DNA of 64,000 bases from Burkholderia sp052045245 (GTDB lineage: Bacteria; Pseudomonadota; Gammaproteobacteria; Burkholderiales; Burkholderiaceae): contig NZ_JBQEON010000019.1 in the NCBI RefSeq assembly GCF_052045245.1, positions 74,969-138,968 on the forward strand, given 5' to 3'. Position 1 is the first letter of the stretch. Every line of letters begins with the position of its first letter. The position numbers and the translations under genes were made by a program. The notes beneath the pieces were generated by a model. That model was not told where the DNA came from. It did not search any database and was given only the letters and a program-made list of their open reading frames with translations. Below, piece after piece: positions 8,334 to 17,346 of this stretch.

Positions 8334-8890
8334 CGCACATCCCCCTCACGCCACGCCACGAACACGAGATTCGGATGGTCCTTCAACGAAAACGCGCGAG
8401 TCTTCCCTCCCGTTAGCACCGCGTCGGAGACGAGAGATTGCGCATCGCTTGCCAGCGCATAGGTCATTCCCTCGACAGGGGCACCGGTCATCGCGTCACA
8501 GATTTCGAAGTAGCGCTCGAGATCCTCATCTACGTTCGCGTTCACGGGAACATAGGTGCCCGTACGCGGAGCAACAAGCGTCGCCGCTTCCTCTGCCGTA
8601 AAAGACATGCTCATCCCGCGCTCCGCGTAAAAAACAGGAGGAGGATTGCAACCACAGACGTTGATGTCGCCACTCAACGCCCAAGGCTTGCCATTCGGCC
8701 CGGTACCCGGCCACCGCGGACCTTGGGGAGCAATAAACCCTTCCTGCTTACACGCCGCACAGTATGTTTTCATGGAGAGCGTCGCAATATGCACCAGCGG
8801 CGGCGGATTGGAACAAGTAACGTGCTCCAATCCCTCCGTAATCATGGCGCTGCCGCCCTGATCGCCCTCTGCAAGGAAATAGCGAATCAC
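8330..8890 (-). CDS. PAAR-like protein with C-terminal extension
   Basis: A 186-residue protein starting at GTG (8890) inside a GTGA overlap with the upstream gene stop. Residues about 15-95 contain the tandem Pro/Cys elements of a PAAR-like cap (CSNPPPLVHIATLSMKTYCA, GDINVCGCNPPPVF), including the metal-site Cys residues. Residues about 95-186 form an extension of unknown fold. PAAR proteins sharpen the VgrG spike and carry effectors. The adjoining hydrolase gene is the probable cargo or partner. No VgrG, Hcp or Tss gene is in the window, so this would be an orphan cassette served by an apparatus encoded elsewhere. Confidence 0.75.
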   Translation of the reverse strand: MIRYFLAEGDQGGSAMITEGLEHVTCSNPPPLVHIATLSMKTYCAACKQEGFIAPQGPRWPGTGPNGKPWALSGDINVCGCNPPPVFYAERGMSMSFTAEEAATLVAPRTGTYVPVNANVDEDLERYFEICDAMTGAPVEGMTYALASDAQSLVSDAVLTGGKTRAFSLKDHPNLVFVAWREGDVR

Positions 8891-9564
8891 GCGACGTCAC
8901 CTTGGCATGCGACGGTCGAACACTTCACCGGTGCGAAGTTACAAGCGGATGCGAGACCCTCGCGTTCTGGGCTGTCCGTAATGGTGTCGCCGTTATCCAG
9001 TTCGCTACCAACAAAGGCCAGTGGCTCGAAGCCAGGGTTGTCCACTAGCGCGAGGCCGCTTACGATTGTCGCAGTCGAGCCGTCTGCATAGGCGACACGA
9101 TCCCCAACCGTACCGGCTTTGCCAAGCCGTATCCCGGTGTCCCATGCGCCGGTAACGTTGCACAGCACGCCACCTCGCGCAGTCGTTGCCCCTCGCACTG
9201 CGAGCCGATAGCGGGGCGTCGCTGGCGCAGGCACATAAGCCGCATCGAACAAACCGTCGACCGCCTCACCCGCCGGGATATGAATGCCCCACAACCGCTG
9301 AAGCGTTTCGACGATACGATCACCGTTGCTCAAGCGGCTACCTACAAGTGCAAACGGCTTGTCCCGGCTAACCGCACAATTTCCGGCACCATCGGTAATG
9401 ACAGCCTCGCTCCCATCCTCGTACGTCACTACATCGCCAACACGGGCAACAGCAAGCCCAGCGACAGTGAGACCACTAGTGCACTCAGTCACACGACCGC
9501 CGCGCTTAGTAAGTGCTCCGATGGTGGCGAAAAGATAAGTCGGTGCGCTCTGCTCGCTCTTCAT
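8887..9564 (-). CDS. PAAR-domain-like protein with duplicated motif
   Basis: A 225-residue protein built from two similar halves. Residues about 12-85 (ATIGALTKRGGRVTECTSGL, VGDVVTYEDGSEAVITDGAG) and about 122-200 (VRGATTARGGVLCNVTGAW, VGDRVAYADGSTATIVSGL) both show the PAAR pattern of Gly-rich turns around VGD-V-Y-DGS-A-I. The ATG at 9564 is preceded by AGAAAGGA; an upstream TTG in frame lacks this. First gene of the operon. It probably forms part of a type VI spike tip. The 247-bp gap upstream has AT-rich stretches and should hold the operon promoter, but I could not define boxes. Confidence 0.75.
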   Translation of the reverse strand: MKSEQSAPTYLFATIGALTKRGGRVTECTSGLTVAGLAVARVGDVVTYEDGSEAVITDGAGNCAVSRDKPFALVGSRLSNGDRIVETLQRLWGIHIPAGEAVDGLFDAAYVPAPATPRYRLAVRGATTARGGVLCNVTGAWDTGIRLGKAGTVGDRVAYADGSTATIVSGLALVDNPGFEPLAFVGSELDNGDTITDSPEREGLASACNFAPVKCSTVACQGDVA

Positions 9565-9811
9565 CCAGATTTCCTTTCTCGACAAATGGATAAGGACTGC
9601 TCAACACAAAATTTGCTTGAACGAGCAAGGAATAACAATCAGACGAATTCGAAATTACCGCGATAACGAGGCTATTCGCTTTTCCTCAAGATCTCACCGT
9701 TCTGTCGATCGATGGAATGCTAAGGATTGGGCAAAGTCTGGCTCAGCGCATTGCCGAGTTGAGACAAGTTGCAACCGCACTCTCCAAGCGCCATCGGACC
9801 TCGGGATGCGA

Positions 9812-10861
9812 TTAGGCGTCATCCCCCTTCAACGGTAAAAACCGCGGCGCCACACGCGCCCGAACGTTGCCGTTCCCATCGATGCGATAAATCCCGCGCG
9901 CCGCGTTGTGCGGATGCTCGACCGCATCGGCCACGCTCAGCACCGGCGCGAAGCACGCGTCGCTGCCTTCGAGCAGCGCACGCCAGTGCGCGGACGGCTG
10001 CTGCGCGAACACCTCCGCGAAACGCACCTTCAACGCCGGCCAGCGCGTGCGATCGTACTGCGACGCCGGATCGACGTCGGTCAGCCCGAGCCGTTCGACC
10101 AGCAGCGCGTAGAACGGCGGCTCGAGCGCACCGATCGTCACGCATTCGCCGTCCGCGCAGCGATACACGTCGTAGAACGGCGCATCGTGGAACAGGCTCG
10201 GCTGCGCGCCATCGAGCTGGCCGTTCGCGCGCGCCCACAGCGCGAGCGAGCCAAGCATCGACACGATGTCGACGATCGCGCCGTCGACCACACGCCCCGC
10301 ACCGCCGCCGCGCACGTCGAACAACGCGCAGACGATCCCGAACGCGAGCCCGAGCGCGCCGCCCGCATCACCGACGACGGTCGGCGGCACGCCCGGCCGG
10401 CCGTCGCGCGGCGCGGACAGCGACAGCAGCCCGGTCAGCGCGACATAGTTCAGGTCGTGTCCGGCGGCGGCCGCGAGCGGCCCGTCCTGGCCCCAGCCCG
10501 TCATGCGTCCATACACGAGCTTTGGGTTGCGGCGTGCGCAATCGTCGGGGCCGAGGCCAAGGCGTTCCATCACGCCGGGCCGCAGCCCTTCGATCAGCGC
10601 GTCGGCCTGCGCGATCAGCGCGAGCGCCGCGTCGCGGCCGGCCGGGTTCTTCAGATCGAGTTCGACGATCGACTTGCCTTCGCGCAGCAAGTCGCCGTCG
10701 CGGCTCTGCAGCGCGTCCGGCGCGCTCGTGCGGCCGGCCGGGCGCGCGATCAGCGTGATGCGCGCGCCCATTCCGGCGAGCATCCAGCCCGCGAGCGGGC
10801 CGGGGCCGAGACCTTCGAATTCGACGATATGGACGCTGGCAAGCGGTGCATCAAGCGACAT
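9812..10861 (-). CDS. CaiB/BaiF family CoA-transferase
   Basis: A 349-residue class III CoA-transferase or alpha-methylacyl-CoA racemase-like enzyme. The N-terminal Rossmann-like pattern GLGPGPLAGWMLAGMGARIT, ALIEGLRPGVMERLGLGPDD and the GYD-like segment AAAGHDLNYVALTGLLS, with its Asp as the expected catalytic residue, are typical; GDAGGALGLAFGI follows. Such enzymes move CoA between acids or epimerise 2-methylacyl-CoA; alpha-methylacyl-CoA racemase is the closer guess because of the length. The ATG at 10861 is set by a close AGGAG. A triplicated hairpin repeat forms its leader. Confidence 0.88.
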   Translation of the reverse strand: MSLDAPLASVHIVEFEGLGPGPLAGWMLAGMGARITLIARPAGRTSAPDALQSRDGDLLREGKSIVELDLKNPAGRDAALALIAQADALIEGLRPGVMERLGLGPDDCARRNPKLVYGRMTGWGQDGPLAAAAGHDLNYVALTGLLSLSAPRDGRPGVPPTVVGDAGGALGLAFGIVCALFDVRGGGAGRVVDGAIVDIVSMLGSLALWARANGQLDGAQPSLFHDAPFYDVYRCADGECVTIGALEPPFYALLVERLGLTDVDPASQYDRTRWPALKVRFAEVFAQQPSAHWRALLEGSDACFAPVLSVADAVEHPHNAARGIYRIDGNGNVRARVAPRFLPLKGDDA

Positions 10862-10872
10862 GCGATTCTCCT

Positions 10873-11029
10873 GTCGACCCACGTTAGCGCTTTAGCGCTT
10901 ACGTGGGTCCCATGCTTCGCGGTCGACCAGCGTTAGCGCTTTAGCACTTACGCTGGTCCCATGCTTCGCGGTCGACCCACGTTAGCGCTTTAGCACTTAC
11001 GCTGGTCCCATGCTTCGCGGTCGATCACC
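10873..11029. repeat. 49-bp direct repeat, three copies, each with an inverted repeat
   Basis: Three consecutive 49-bp units at 10873-10921, 10922-10970 and 10971-11019, plus the start of a fourth. Each begins GTCGACC and ends CATGCTTCGCG. Each holds a long inverted repeat around a TTTA loop. In unit 1 the arms start GACCCACGT and end ACGTGGGTC; in unit 2 they are GACCAGCGT and ACGCTGGTC, so both arms changed together. Unit 3 has the left arm of unit 1 and the right arm of unit 2. The array begins one base upstream of the CaiB-type gene's ribosome binding site, so it would form its mRNA leader. Confidence 0.9.
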
Positions 11030-11086
11030 GTGGGTCATCCCGCACTCCGACACGATGCGTTGCCGACCGGAATCCCTGCATCCAAC

Positions 11087-11124
11087 AAAAAAATCCCTGC
11101 GCAGCGGTTCCGCTTCGCAGGGAT
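11087..11124 (-). terminator. rho-independent terminator after prpF
   Basis: On the minus strand ATCCCTGCG and CGCAGGGAT pair around a short GC-rich centre and are followed by seven T. It lies 50 bases past the prpF stop and separates the prp operon from the CaiB-type gene. Confidence 0.88.
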
Positions 11125-11173
11125 CGGGGGCGAGGTCCACGCGCGCAGTCTTGCACGCTAAACCCGCCATACG

Positions 11174-12364
11174 TCAGAACGCATCCCCCGGCACACGCAC
11201 CCAGCCTTCCATCAGCACGCGCGCGCTGCGGCTCATGATCGCCTTCGTGACAGTCCATTCGCCGTTCACGCGCTGCGCTTCCGCGCCGACGCGCAGCGTG
11301 CCCGACGGATGCCCGAAGCGCACCGCGTTGCGTTCGCCGCCGCCCGCCGCCAGATTGACGAGCGTGCCGGGGATCGCCGCGGCCGTGCCGATCGCGACCG
11401 CCGCCGTGCCCATCATCGCGTGGTGCAGCTTGCCCATCGACATCGCTCGCACCAGCAGGTCGACGTCGCCCGCATTCACGCGCTTGCCGCTCGACGCGAC
11501 ATAGTCGGCCGGCTTCGCGACGAACGCGACCTTCGGCGTGTGCTGACGCGTCGCGATCTCGTCGAGCGTGTCGATCAGCCCCATGCGCAGCGCGCCGTGC
11601 GCGCGGATCGTCTCGAACTTCTCGAGCGCCTTCGCGTCGCCGTTGATCGCGTCCTGCAGCTCCGTGCCCGTATAGCCAATCGCTTCCGCGTCGACGAAGA
11701 TGGTCGGAATCCCCGCGTTGATCATCGTCGCCTTCAGCGTGCCGATGCCCGGCACGGCCAGATCGTCGACGAGGTTGCCGGTCGGGAACATCGAGCCGCC
11801 CGCGCCCTCCTCATCGGCGGCCGGGTCCATGAACTCGAGCTGCACTTCGGCGGCCGGGAACGTGACGCCGTCCAGCTCGAAGTCGCCCGTCTCCTGCACC
11901 GCGCCGTTCACGATCGGCACGTGGGCAATGATCGTCTTGCCGATGTTCGCCTGCCAGATCCGCACGGTCGCGACACCGTCGCGCGGCACGCGCGCCGCAT
12001 CCACGAGGCCGCCGCTGATCGCGAACGGGCCGACCGCCGCCGACAGGTTGCCGCAGTTGCCGGTCCAGTCGACGAACGCGCGGTCGATCGCGACCTGCCC
12101 GAACAGATAGTCGACGTCGTGACCGGGCCGCGCGCTCTTCGACACGATCACCGTCTTGCTGGTGGACGAGGTCGCGCCGCCCATCCCGTCGATCTGCTTG
12201 CCGTACGGATCGGGGCTGCCGATCACGCGCAGCAGCAGCGCGTCGCGCGCGGCGCCCGGCGCCTGCGCGGCATCCGGCAGGTCCTGCAGCCGGAAGAACA
12301 CGCCCTTGCTGGTGCCGCCGCGAATGTACGTCGCGGGAACCCTGATTTGAGGAATGTGAGCCAT
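11174..12364 (-). CDS. prpF: 2-methylaconitate cis-trans isomerase PrpF
   Basis: A 396-residue protein of the PrpF family, related to diaminopimelate epimerase. It isomerises the 2-methylaconitate made by AcnD so that an aconitase can form 2-methylisocitrate. Recognised by YIRGGTSKGVFFRLQDLP at the start, DGMGGATSSTSKTVIVS, and the WTGNCGNLSAAVGPFAI segment that carries the catalytic region. Length is normal. Last gene of prpB-prpC-acnD-prpF, 27 bases after acnD, and followed by a strong terminator. Expression should follow the sigma-54 promoter in front of prpB. Confidence 0.96.
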   Translation of the reverse strand: MAHIPQIRVPATYIRGGTSKGVFFRLQDLPDAAQAPGAARDALLLRVIGSPDPYGKQIDGMGGATSSTSKTVIVSKSARPGHDVDYLFGQVAIDRAFVDWTGNCGNLSAAVGPFAISGGLVDAARVPRDGVATVRIWQANIGKTIIAHVPIVNGAVQETGDFELDGVTFPAAEVQLEFMDPAADEEGAGGSMFPTGNLVDDLAVPGIGTLKATMINAGIPTIFVDAEAIGYTGTELQDAINGDAKALEKFETIRAHGALRMGLIDTLDEIATRQHTPKVAFVAKPADYVASSGKRVNAGDVDLLVRAMSMGKLHHAMMGTAAVAIGTAAAIPGTLVNLAAGGGERNAVRFGHPSGTLRVGAEAQRVNGEWTVTKAIMSRSARVLMEGWVRVPGDAF

Positions 12365-12391
12365 GTTTTGCGTTGTCCCTGTGTACCCCGG

Positions 12392-14986
12392 TCAAGCCGC
12401 CTGCGACGATTCGAGGAAGTCCTGCGCGAAACGCTGCAGCACGCCGCCCGCGTCGTAGATCGACACTTCCTCGGCCGTATCGAGCCGGCACGTCACCGGC
12501 ACCTCGACACGCTCGCCGTTCTTGCGATGAATCACGAGCGTGAGATCGGCGCGCGGCTTGCGCTCGCCGATCACGTCGAAGGTCTCGGTGCCGTCGATGC
12601 CGAGCGTCGTGCGGTTCGTGCCCGGCTTGAACTCGAGCGGCAGCACGCCCATCCCGATCAGGTTCGTGCGGTGGATCCGCTCGAACCCTTCGGCGACGAT
12701 CACCTCGACGCCCGCGAGCCGTACACCCTTCGCGGCCCAGTCGCGCGACGAGCCCTGGCCGTAGTCGGCGCCGGCGATCACGATCAGCGGCTGCTTGCGA
12801 TTCATGTACGTCTCGATCGCTTCCCACATCCGCATGACCTTGCCTTCCGGCTCGACGCGCGCGAGCGAGCCCTTCTTCACCGCGCCGTCGACGACCGCCA
12901 TCTCGTTGACGAGCGTCGGGTTCGCGAAGGTCGCGCGCTGCGCGGTCAGGTGGTCTCCGCGGTGCGTCGCATACGAGTTGAAGTCTTCTTCCGGCAGGCC
13001 CATCTTCGCGAGATACTCGCCGGCCGCGCTGTTCGCGAGGATTGCGTTCGACGGCGACAGGTGGTCGGTCGTGATGTTGTCGCCGAGCACCGCGAGCGCG
13101 CGCATGCCCTTCATCGTGCGTTCGCCGGCAAGCGCGCCTTCCCAGTACGGCGGACGGCGGATATACGTGCTTTGCGCGCGCCAGTCGTACAGCGGCGCCG
13201 CACGTTCGCCCGCATCGGCCGTGCGCGCGAACATCGGTTCGTAGACCTTGCGGAACTGCTCGGGCTTCACGCTCGACGCGACGATCGCGTCGATCTCCTC
13301 GTCGGTCGGCCAGATGTCCTTCAGCGTGACGGGCTGGCCGTTCTCGTCATGGCCGAGCACGTCCTTCTCGATGTCGAAGCGGATCGTGCCGGCGATCGCA
13401 TACGCGACGACGAGCGGCGGCGATGCGAGGAACGCCTGCTTCGCATACGGGTGGATGCGGCCGTCGAAGTTGCGGTTGCCGGACAGCACGGCGGTCGCGT
13501 ACAGGTCGCGGTCGACGATCTCCTGCTGGATCTTCGGATCGAGCGCGCCCGACATCCCGTTGCAGGTCGTGCACGCGAACGCGACGATGCCGAAGCCGAG
13601 CTTCTCGAGTTCCGGCAGCAGGTTCGCTTCTTCCAGATACAGCTCGACCGCCTTCGAGCCGGGCGCGAGCGAGCTCTTGACCCACGGCTTGCGCGTGAGC
13701 CCCTTCGCGTTCGCGTTGCGCGCGAGCAAGGCCGCGGCGATCACATTGCGCGGGTTGCTGGTGTTCGTGCAGCTCGTGATCGCGGCGATGATCACCGCGC
13801 CGTCGGGCATCTCGCCCGCCTTCTCTTCCCACTGGCCGGCGATCCCGCGCGCGGCGAGATCGGACGTCGGCAGCCGCTTGTGCGGGTTCGACGGGCCGGC
13901 CATGTTGCGCACCACGCTCGACAGGTCGAACGTCAGCGTGCGCTCGTATTGTGCGTGGTCCAGCGTATCGGCCCACAGGCCCGCCGCCTTCGCGTAGGTC
14001 TCGACCAGCTTCACCTGCTCGTCACTGCGGCCGGTGAGGCGCAGATAGTCGGTCGTCTGGCCGTCGATGAAGAACATCGCGGCCGTCGCGCCGTATTCGG
14101 GCGCCATGTTCGAAATCGTCGCGCGGTCGCCGAGCGTGAGGCTCGCGGCACCGGCACCCCGGAATTCCAGATAGGCGCCCACCACCTTTTCCTTGCGCAG
14201 GAATTCGGTCAACGCGAGCACGACGTCGGTCGCGGTGATGCCGGGCTGACGCTTGCCGGTCAGCTCGACGCCGACGATGTCGGGCAGGCGCATCCACGAC
14301 GCGCGGCCGAGCATCACGTTCTCCGCCTCCAGCCCGCCCACCCCGATCGCGATCACGCCGAGCGCATCGACGTGCGGCGTGTGGCTGTCGGTGCCGACGC
14401 AGGTGTCCGGGAACGCGACGCCATCCTGCGCCTGGATCACCGGCGACATCTTCTCGAGATTGATCTGGTGCATGATGCCGTTGCCGGGCGGGATCACGTC
14501 GACGTTCTCGAACGCCTTCTTCGTCCACTCGATGAAGTGGAAGCGATCCTCGTTGCGGCGATCCTCGATCGCGCGGTTCTTCGCGAATGCGTCCGGATCG
14601 AAACCGCCGCACTCGACGGCGAGCGAATGGTCGACGATCAGCTGCACGGGCACGACCGGGTTCACTTTCGCGGGGTCGCCACCGCCGTCGGCGATCGCGT
14701 CGCGCAGGCCGGCGAGATCGACGAGCGCCGTCTGGCCGAGGATGTCGTGGCACACCACGCGCGCCGGAAACCACGGGAAGTCGCGTTCGCGCTTGCGCTC
14801 GACGATCTGCTTCAGCGACTCGGCGAGGATCGCCGGATCGCAGCGGCGCACGAGGTTTTCGGCGAGCACGCGCGACGTGTACGGCAGCGTGTCGTACGCA
14901 CCGGGGGCGATCGCGTCGACCGCGGCACGCGCGTCGAAGTAGTCCAGCGACGTGCCGGGCAGGGGTTTGCGGTTGGCGGTATTCAT
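12392..14986 (-). CDS. acnD: Fe/S-dependent 2-methylcitrate dehydratase AcnD
   Basis: An 864-residue aconitase-family enzyme that dehydrates 2-methylcitrate to 2-methylaconitate in propionate breakdown. The three [4Fe-4S] ligand regions are visible: a Cys in CVGTDSHTPHVDALG, and the pair in ITSCTNTSNPRN and FACTTCNGMSGALD. The swivel domain near the C-terminus has GADYGQGSSRDWAAKGVRL. The size (about 860 aa) and the neighbouring prpF distinguish AcnD from a housekeeping aconitase; prpF accompanies acnD where prpD is absent, and no prpD is present here. Second to last gene in the operon, 82 bases after prpC. Confidence 0.96.
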   Translation of the reverse strand: MNTANRKPLPGTSLDYFDARAAVDAIAPGAYDTLPYTSRVLAENLVRRCDPAILAESLKQIVERKRERDFPWFPARVVCHDILGQTALVDLAGLRDAIADGGGDPAKVNPVVPVQLIVDHSLAVECGGFDPDAFAKNRAIEDRRNEDRFHFIEWTKKAFENVDVIPPGNGIMHQINLEKMSPVIQAQDGVAFPDTCVGTDSHTPHVDALGVIAIGVGGLEAENVMLGRASWMRLPDIVGVELTGKRQPGITATDVVLALTEFLRKEKVVGAYLEFRGAGAASLTLGDRATISNMAPEYGATAAMFFIDGQTTDYLRLTGRSDEQVKLVETYAKAAGLWADTLDHAQYERTLTFDLSSVVRNMAGPSNPHKRLPTSDLAARGIAGQWEEKAGEMPDGAVIIAAITSCTNTSNPRNVIAAALLARNANAKGLTRKPWVKSSLAPGSKAVELYLEEANLLPELEKLGFGIVAFACTTCNGMSGALDPKIQQEIVDRDLYATAVLSGNRNFDGRIHPYAKQAFLASPPLVVAYAIAGTIRFDIEKDVLGHDENGQPVTLKDIWPTDEEIDAIVASSVKPEQFRKVYEPMFARTADAGERAAPLYDWRAQSTYIRRPPYWEGALAGERTMKGMRALAVLGDNITTDHLSPSNAILANSAAGEYLAKMGLPEEDFNSYATHRGDHLTAQRATFANPTLVNEMAVVDGAVKKGSLARVEPEGKVMRMWEAIETYMNRKQPLIVIAGADYGQGSSRDWAAKGVRLAGVEVIVAEGFERIHRTNLIGMGVLPLEFKPGTNRTTLGIDGTETFDVIGERKPRADLTLVIHRKNGERVEVPVTCRLDTAEEVSIYDAGGVLQRFAQDFLESSQAA

Positions 14987-15068
14987 GATGTGGGGCGGAA
15001 TTCGGGGTAAGACGTTCCGCGCGCGCCGGCGGCCCGCATCAGGGGCGCCGGCGCGCGTGGCGGGCGTT

Positions 15069-16241
15069 TCAGCGCTTTTCGATCGGCACGAACTGCAGGT
15101 CTTCCGGACCCGTGTAGTTCGCGCTCGGGCGAATGATCTTGTTGTCGACGCGCTGCTCGATGATGTGCGCGCTCCAGCCGGACGTGCGCGAGATCACGAA
15201 CAGCGGCGTGAACATCGCGGTCGGCACGCCCATCATGTGGTACGACACGGCGCTGAACCAGTCGAGGTTCGGGAACATCTTCTTCGCGTCCCACATCACC
15301 GCTTCCAGGCGTTCGGCGATGTTGTACAGCTTCAGGTCGCCCGCTTCCTTCGACAGCTTGTGCGCGACGCCCTTGATGACCTTGTTGCGCGGATCGGAGA
15401 TCGTGTAGACCGGGTGACCGAAGCCGATCACGACTTCCTTGTTCTCGACGCGGCGGCGGATGTCGGCTTCGGCGTCGTCCGGCGAGTTGTAGCGGCTCTG
15501 GATTTCATACGCGACTTCGTTCGCGCCGCCGTGCTTCGGACCGCGCAGCGCGCCGATCGCGCCGGTGATCGCCGAGTAGATGTCCGAGCCCGTGCCCGCG
15601 ATCACGCGGCCGGTGAACGTCGATGCGTTGAACTCGTGCTCCGCGTACAGGATCAGCGACGTGTGCATCGCGTCGACCCACGACTTCGACGGCGTCTTGC
15701 CGTGCAGCAGGTGCAGGAAGTGGCCGCCGATCGAGTCGTCGTCGGTTTCCGTCTCGATGCGCTTGCCGTTGTGCGAGAAGTGATACCAGTACAGCAGCAT
15801 CGAGCCGAGCGACGCCATCAGGCGATCGGCGATGTCGCGCGCGCCCGGCAGGTTGTGATCGTCCTTCTCCGGCAGCACGGTGCCGAGCACCGACACGCCG
15901 GTGCGCATCACGTCCATCGGGTGGGCCGAGGCCGGGATCTGCTCGAGCGCGGCCTTCAGCGCGTTCGGCAGGCCGCGCATCGCGCGCAGCTTGGTCTTGT
16001 ACGCCGCCAGTTCGGTCAGGTTCGGCAGCGTGCCGTGCACGAGCAGGTGCGCGATTTCCTCGAACTCGCACGATTCGGCGACATCGAGAATGTCGTAGCC
16101 GCGATAGTGCAGGTCGTTGCCGGTCTTGCCGACCGTGCACAGCGCGGTGTTGCCGGCCGTCACGCCCGACAGCGCCACCGACTTCTTCGGCTTGAATGCG
16201 CCTGCGGCGGCCGGTGCTGCTGCGTCTTTCGTCTCGCTCAT
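15069..16241 (-). CDS. prpC: 2-methylcitrate synthase PrpC
   Basis: A 390-residue type I citrate-synthase fold enzyme that joins propionyl-CoA and oxaloacetate to 2-methylcitrate. Characteristic segments are KKSVALSGVTAGNTALCTVG near the start, the His-containing GFGHPVYTISDPRNKVIKG (about residue 274, active-site His) and VPTAMFTPLFVISRTSGWSA near the end, with Arg of the citrate-binding site. Length fits 2-methylcitrate synthases better than the longer housekeeping citrate synthases. Second gene of the prp operon, 41 bases after prpB. Confidence 0.96.
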   Translation of the reverse strand: MSETKDAAAPAAAGAFKPKKSVALSGVTAGNTALCTVGKTGNDLHYRGYDILDVAESCEFEEIAHLLVHGTLPNLTELAAYKTKLRAMRGLPNALKAALEQIPASAHPMDVMRTGVSVLGTVLPEKDDHNLPGARDIADRLMASLGSMLLYWYHFSHNGKRIETETDDDSIGGHFLHLLHGKTPSKSWVDAMHTSLILYAEHEFNASTFTGRVIAGTGSDIYSAITGAIGALRGPKHGGANEVAYEIQSRYNSPDDAEADIRRRVENKEVVIGFGHPVYTISDPRNKVIKGVAHKLSKEAGDLKLYNIAERLEAVMWDAKKMFPNLDWFSAVSYHMMGVPTAMFTPLFVISRTSGWSAHIIEQRVDNKIIRPSANYTGPEDLQFVPIEKR

Positions 16242-16282
16242 GTTTCCGTTCTCCAGTATTCGGATTCGTATGTCGGGCCGCG

Positions 16283-17176
16283 TTACTTCTTGCCCTGCGC
16301 GAACAGCTCGTCGAGCTTGCGCTCGTATTCGTGATAGCCGAGGAAGTCGTACAGCTCGGCGCGGGTCTGCATCGTCGGCACGGCGGCCTTCTGCGTGCCG
16401 TCGCGGCGCAGCGTCTCGTAGAAGTTCAGCGCGGCCTTGTTCATCGCGCGATACGCGCCGCAGCAGTACAGCGCGATGTCGACGTTCGACTCGCGCAGTT
16501 CGTCGAGCGTGAACAGCGGCGTCGAGCCGAACTCGGTCAGGTTCGCGAGGATCGGCACCTTCACGGCGGCCTTGAAGCGACGGTAGTCGTCGAGCGTCTT
16601 CATCGCTTCGGGGAAGATCATGTCCGCGCCGGCTTCCACGTAGGCGATCGCGCGCTCGATCGCGGCATCGATCCCTTCGGCGGCGGCCGCGTCGGTGCGG
16701 GCCATGATCACGAACTGGTCGTCGGTGCGGGCATCGACCGCGGCCTTCACGCGATCGACCATTTCGTCGACCGGCACGACTTCCTTGCCCGGACGGTGGC
16801 CGCAGCGCTTCTGGCCGACCTGGTCCTCGAGGTGCACGGCCGCGACGCCGGCCTTGATGAACGAGCGGACCGTGCGCGCGATGTTGAACGCACCGCCCCA
16901 GCCCGTATCGATGTCGACGAGCAGCGGCAGGTCGGTCGCGTTGGTGATGCGGTTCGCGTCGATCAGCACGTCTTCCATCGTGCTGATGCCGAGATCGGGG
17001 ATCCCCAGCGAATTCGCGGCGACGCCGCCGCCCGACAGGTAGACGGCCTTGAAGCCGACGGCCTGCGCCATCTTGGCTGCGTATGCGGTGATCGCGCCGA
17101 CCACCTGCAGCGGCTGCTCGGCCGCGACTGCCGCGCGAAATTTCGCGCCGGCGCTCTGAAGATGCGTGTTGCTCAT
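16283..17176 (-). CDS. prpB: methylisocitrate lyase PrpB
   Basis: A 297-residue member of the isocitrate lyase/PEP mutase barrel family. It splits 2-methylisocitrate into succinate and pyruvate, the last step of the methylcitrate cycle. The signature KRCGHRPG with the catalytic Cys is at residues 123-130; the metal-binding region LLVDIDTGWGGAFNIARTV precedes it, and AVYLSGGGVAANSLGIPDLG is at about 45-63. The ATG at 17176 has a strong AGGAGG just upstream. First gene of the operon; its promoter is a -24/-12 site 31-46 bases upstream of the ATG. Confidence 0.97.
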   Translation of the reverse strand: MSNTHLQSAGAKFRAAVAAEQPLQVVGAITAYAAKMAQAVGFKAVYLSGGGVAANSLGIPDLGISTMEDVLIDANRITNATDLPLLVDIDTGWGGAFNIARTVRSFIKAGVAAVHLEDQVGQKRCGHRPGKEVVPVDEMVDRVKAAVDARTDDQFVIMARTDAAAAEGIDAAIERAIAYVEAGADMIFPEAMKTLDDYRRFKAAVKVPILANLTEFGSTPLFTLDELRESNVDIALYCCGAYRAMNKAALNFYETLRRDGTQKAAVPTMQTRAELYDFLGYHEYERKLDELFAQGKK

Positions 17177-17206
17177 GAACGGCCTCCTGAAGGAATGCCC
17201 ATTAAC

Positions 17207-17222
17207 AGCAAGGACCGGGCCA
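17207..17222 (-). promoter_or_regulatory. sigma-54 promoter of the prp operon
   Basis: On the minus strand TGGCCCGGTCCTTGCT matches the -24/-12 consensus TGGCACG-N4-TTGCW with one mismatch. It lies 31 bases before prpB, and the divergent prpR encodes a sigma-54 activator, so the pairing is expected. Confidence 0.88.
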
Positions 17223-17301
17223 GCTCGCGAAACGCCGCTAACCTACTGATTCTTAAGCAACCGGCCCGGGCGTTTCATTGCCCATCTGTTTCAATTTGGC
17301 A

Positions 17302-17324
17302 ATTTCATGTTTCAAAAATGAAAT
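17302..17324. promoter_or_regulatory. inverted repeat, candidate PrpR binding site
   Basis: ATTTCAT and ATGAAAT face each other with nine bases between them, in an AT-rich patch 80-100 bp upstream of the prp -24/-12 site and just before prpR. Further TTTCA half-sites lie at about 17271 and 17290. Position and symmetry fit the upstream activating sequence of PrpR; binding is inferred. Confidence 0.6.
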
Positions 17325-17346
17325 CGCACGCGCATAATCGGTCGCC

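Noticed and set aside
11309..15010. 1233-residue open frame on the plus strand
   Set aside because: Antisense shadow of prpF and acnD, caused by high third-position GC; composition is Arg/His/Val-biased.
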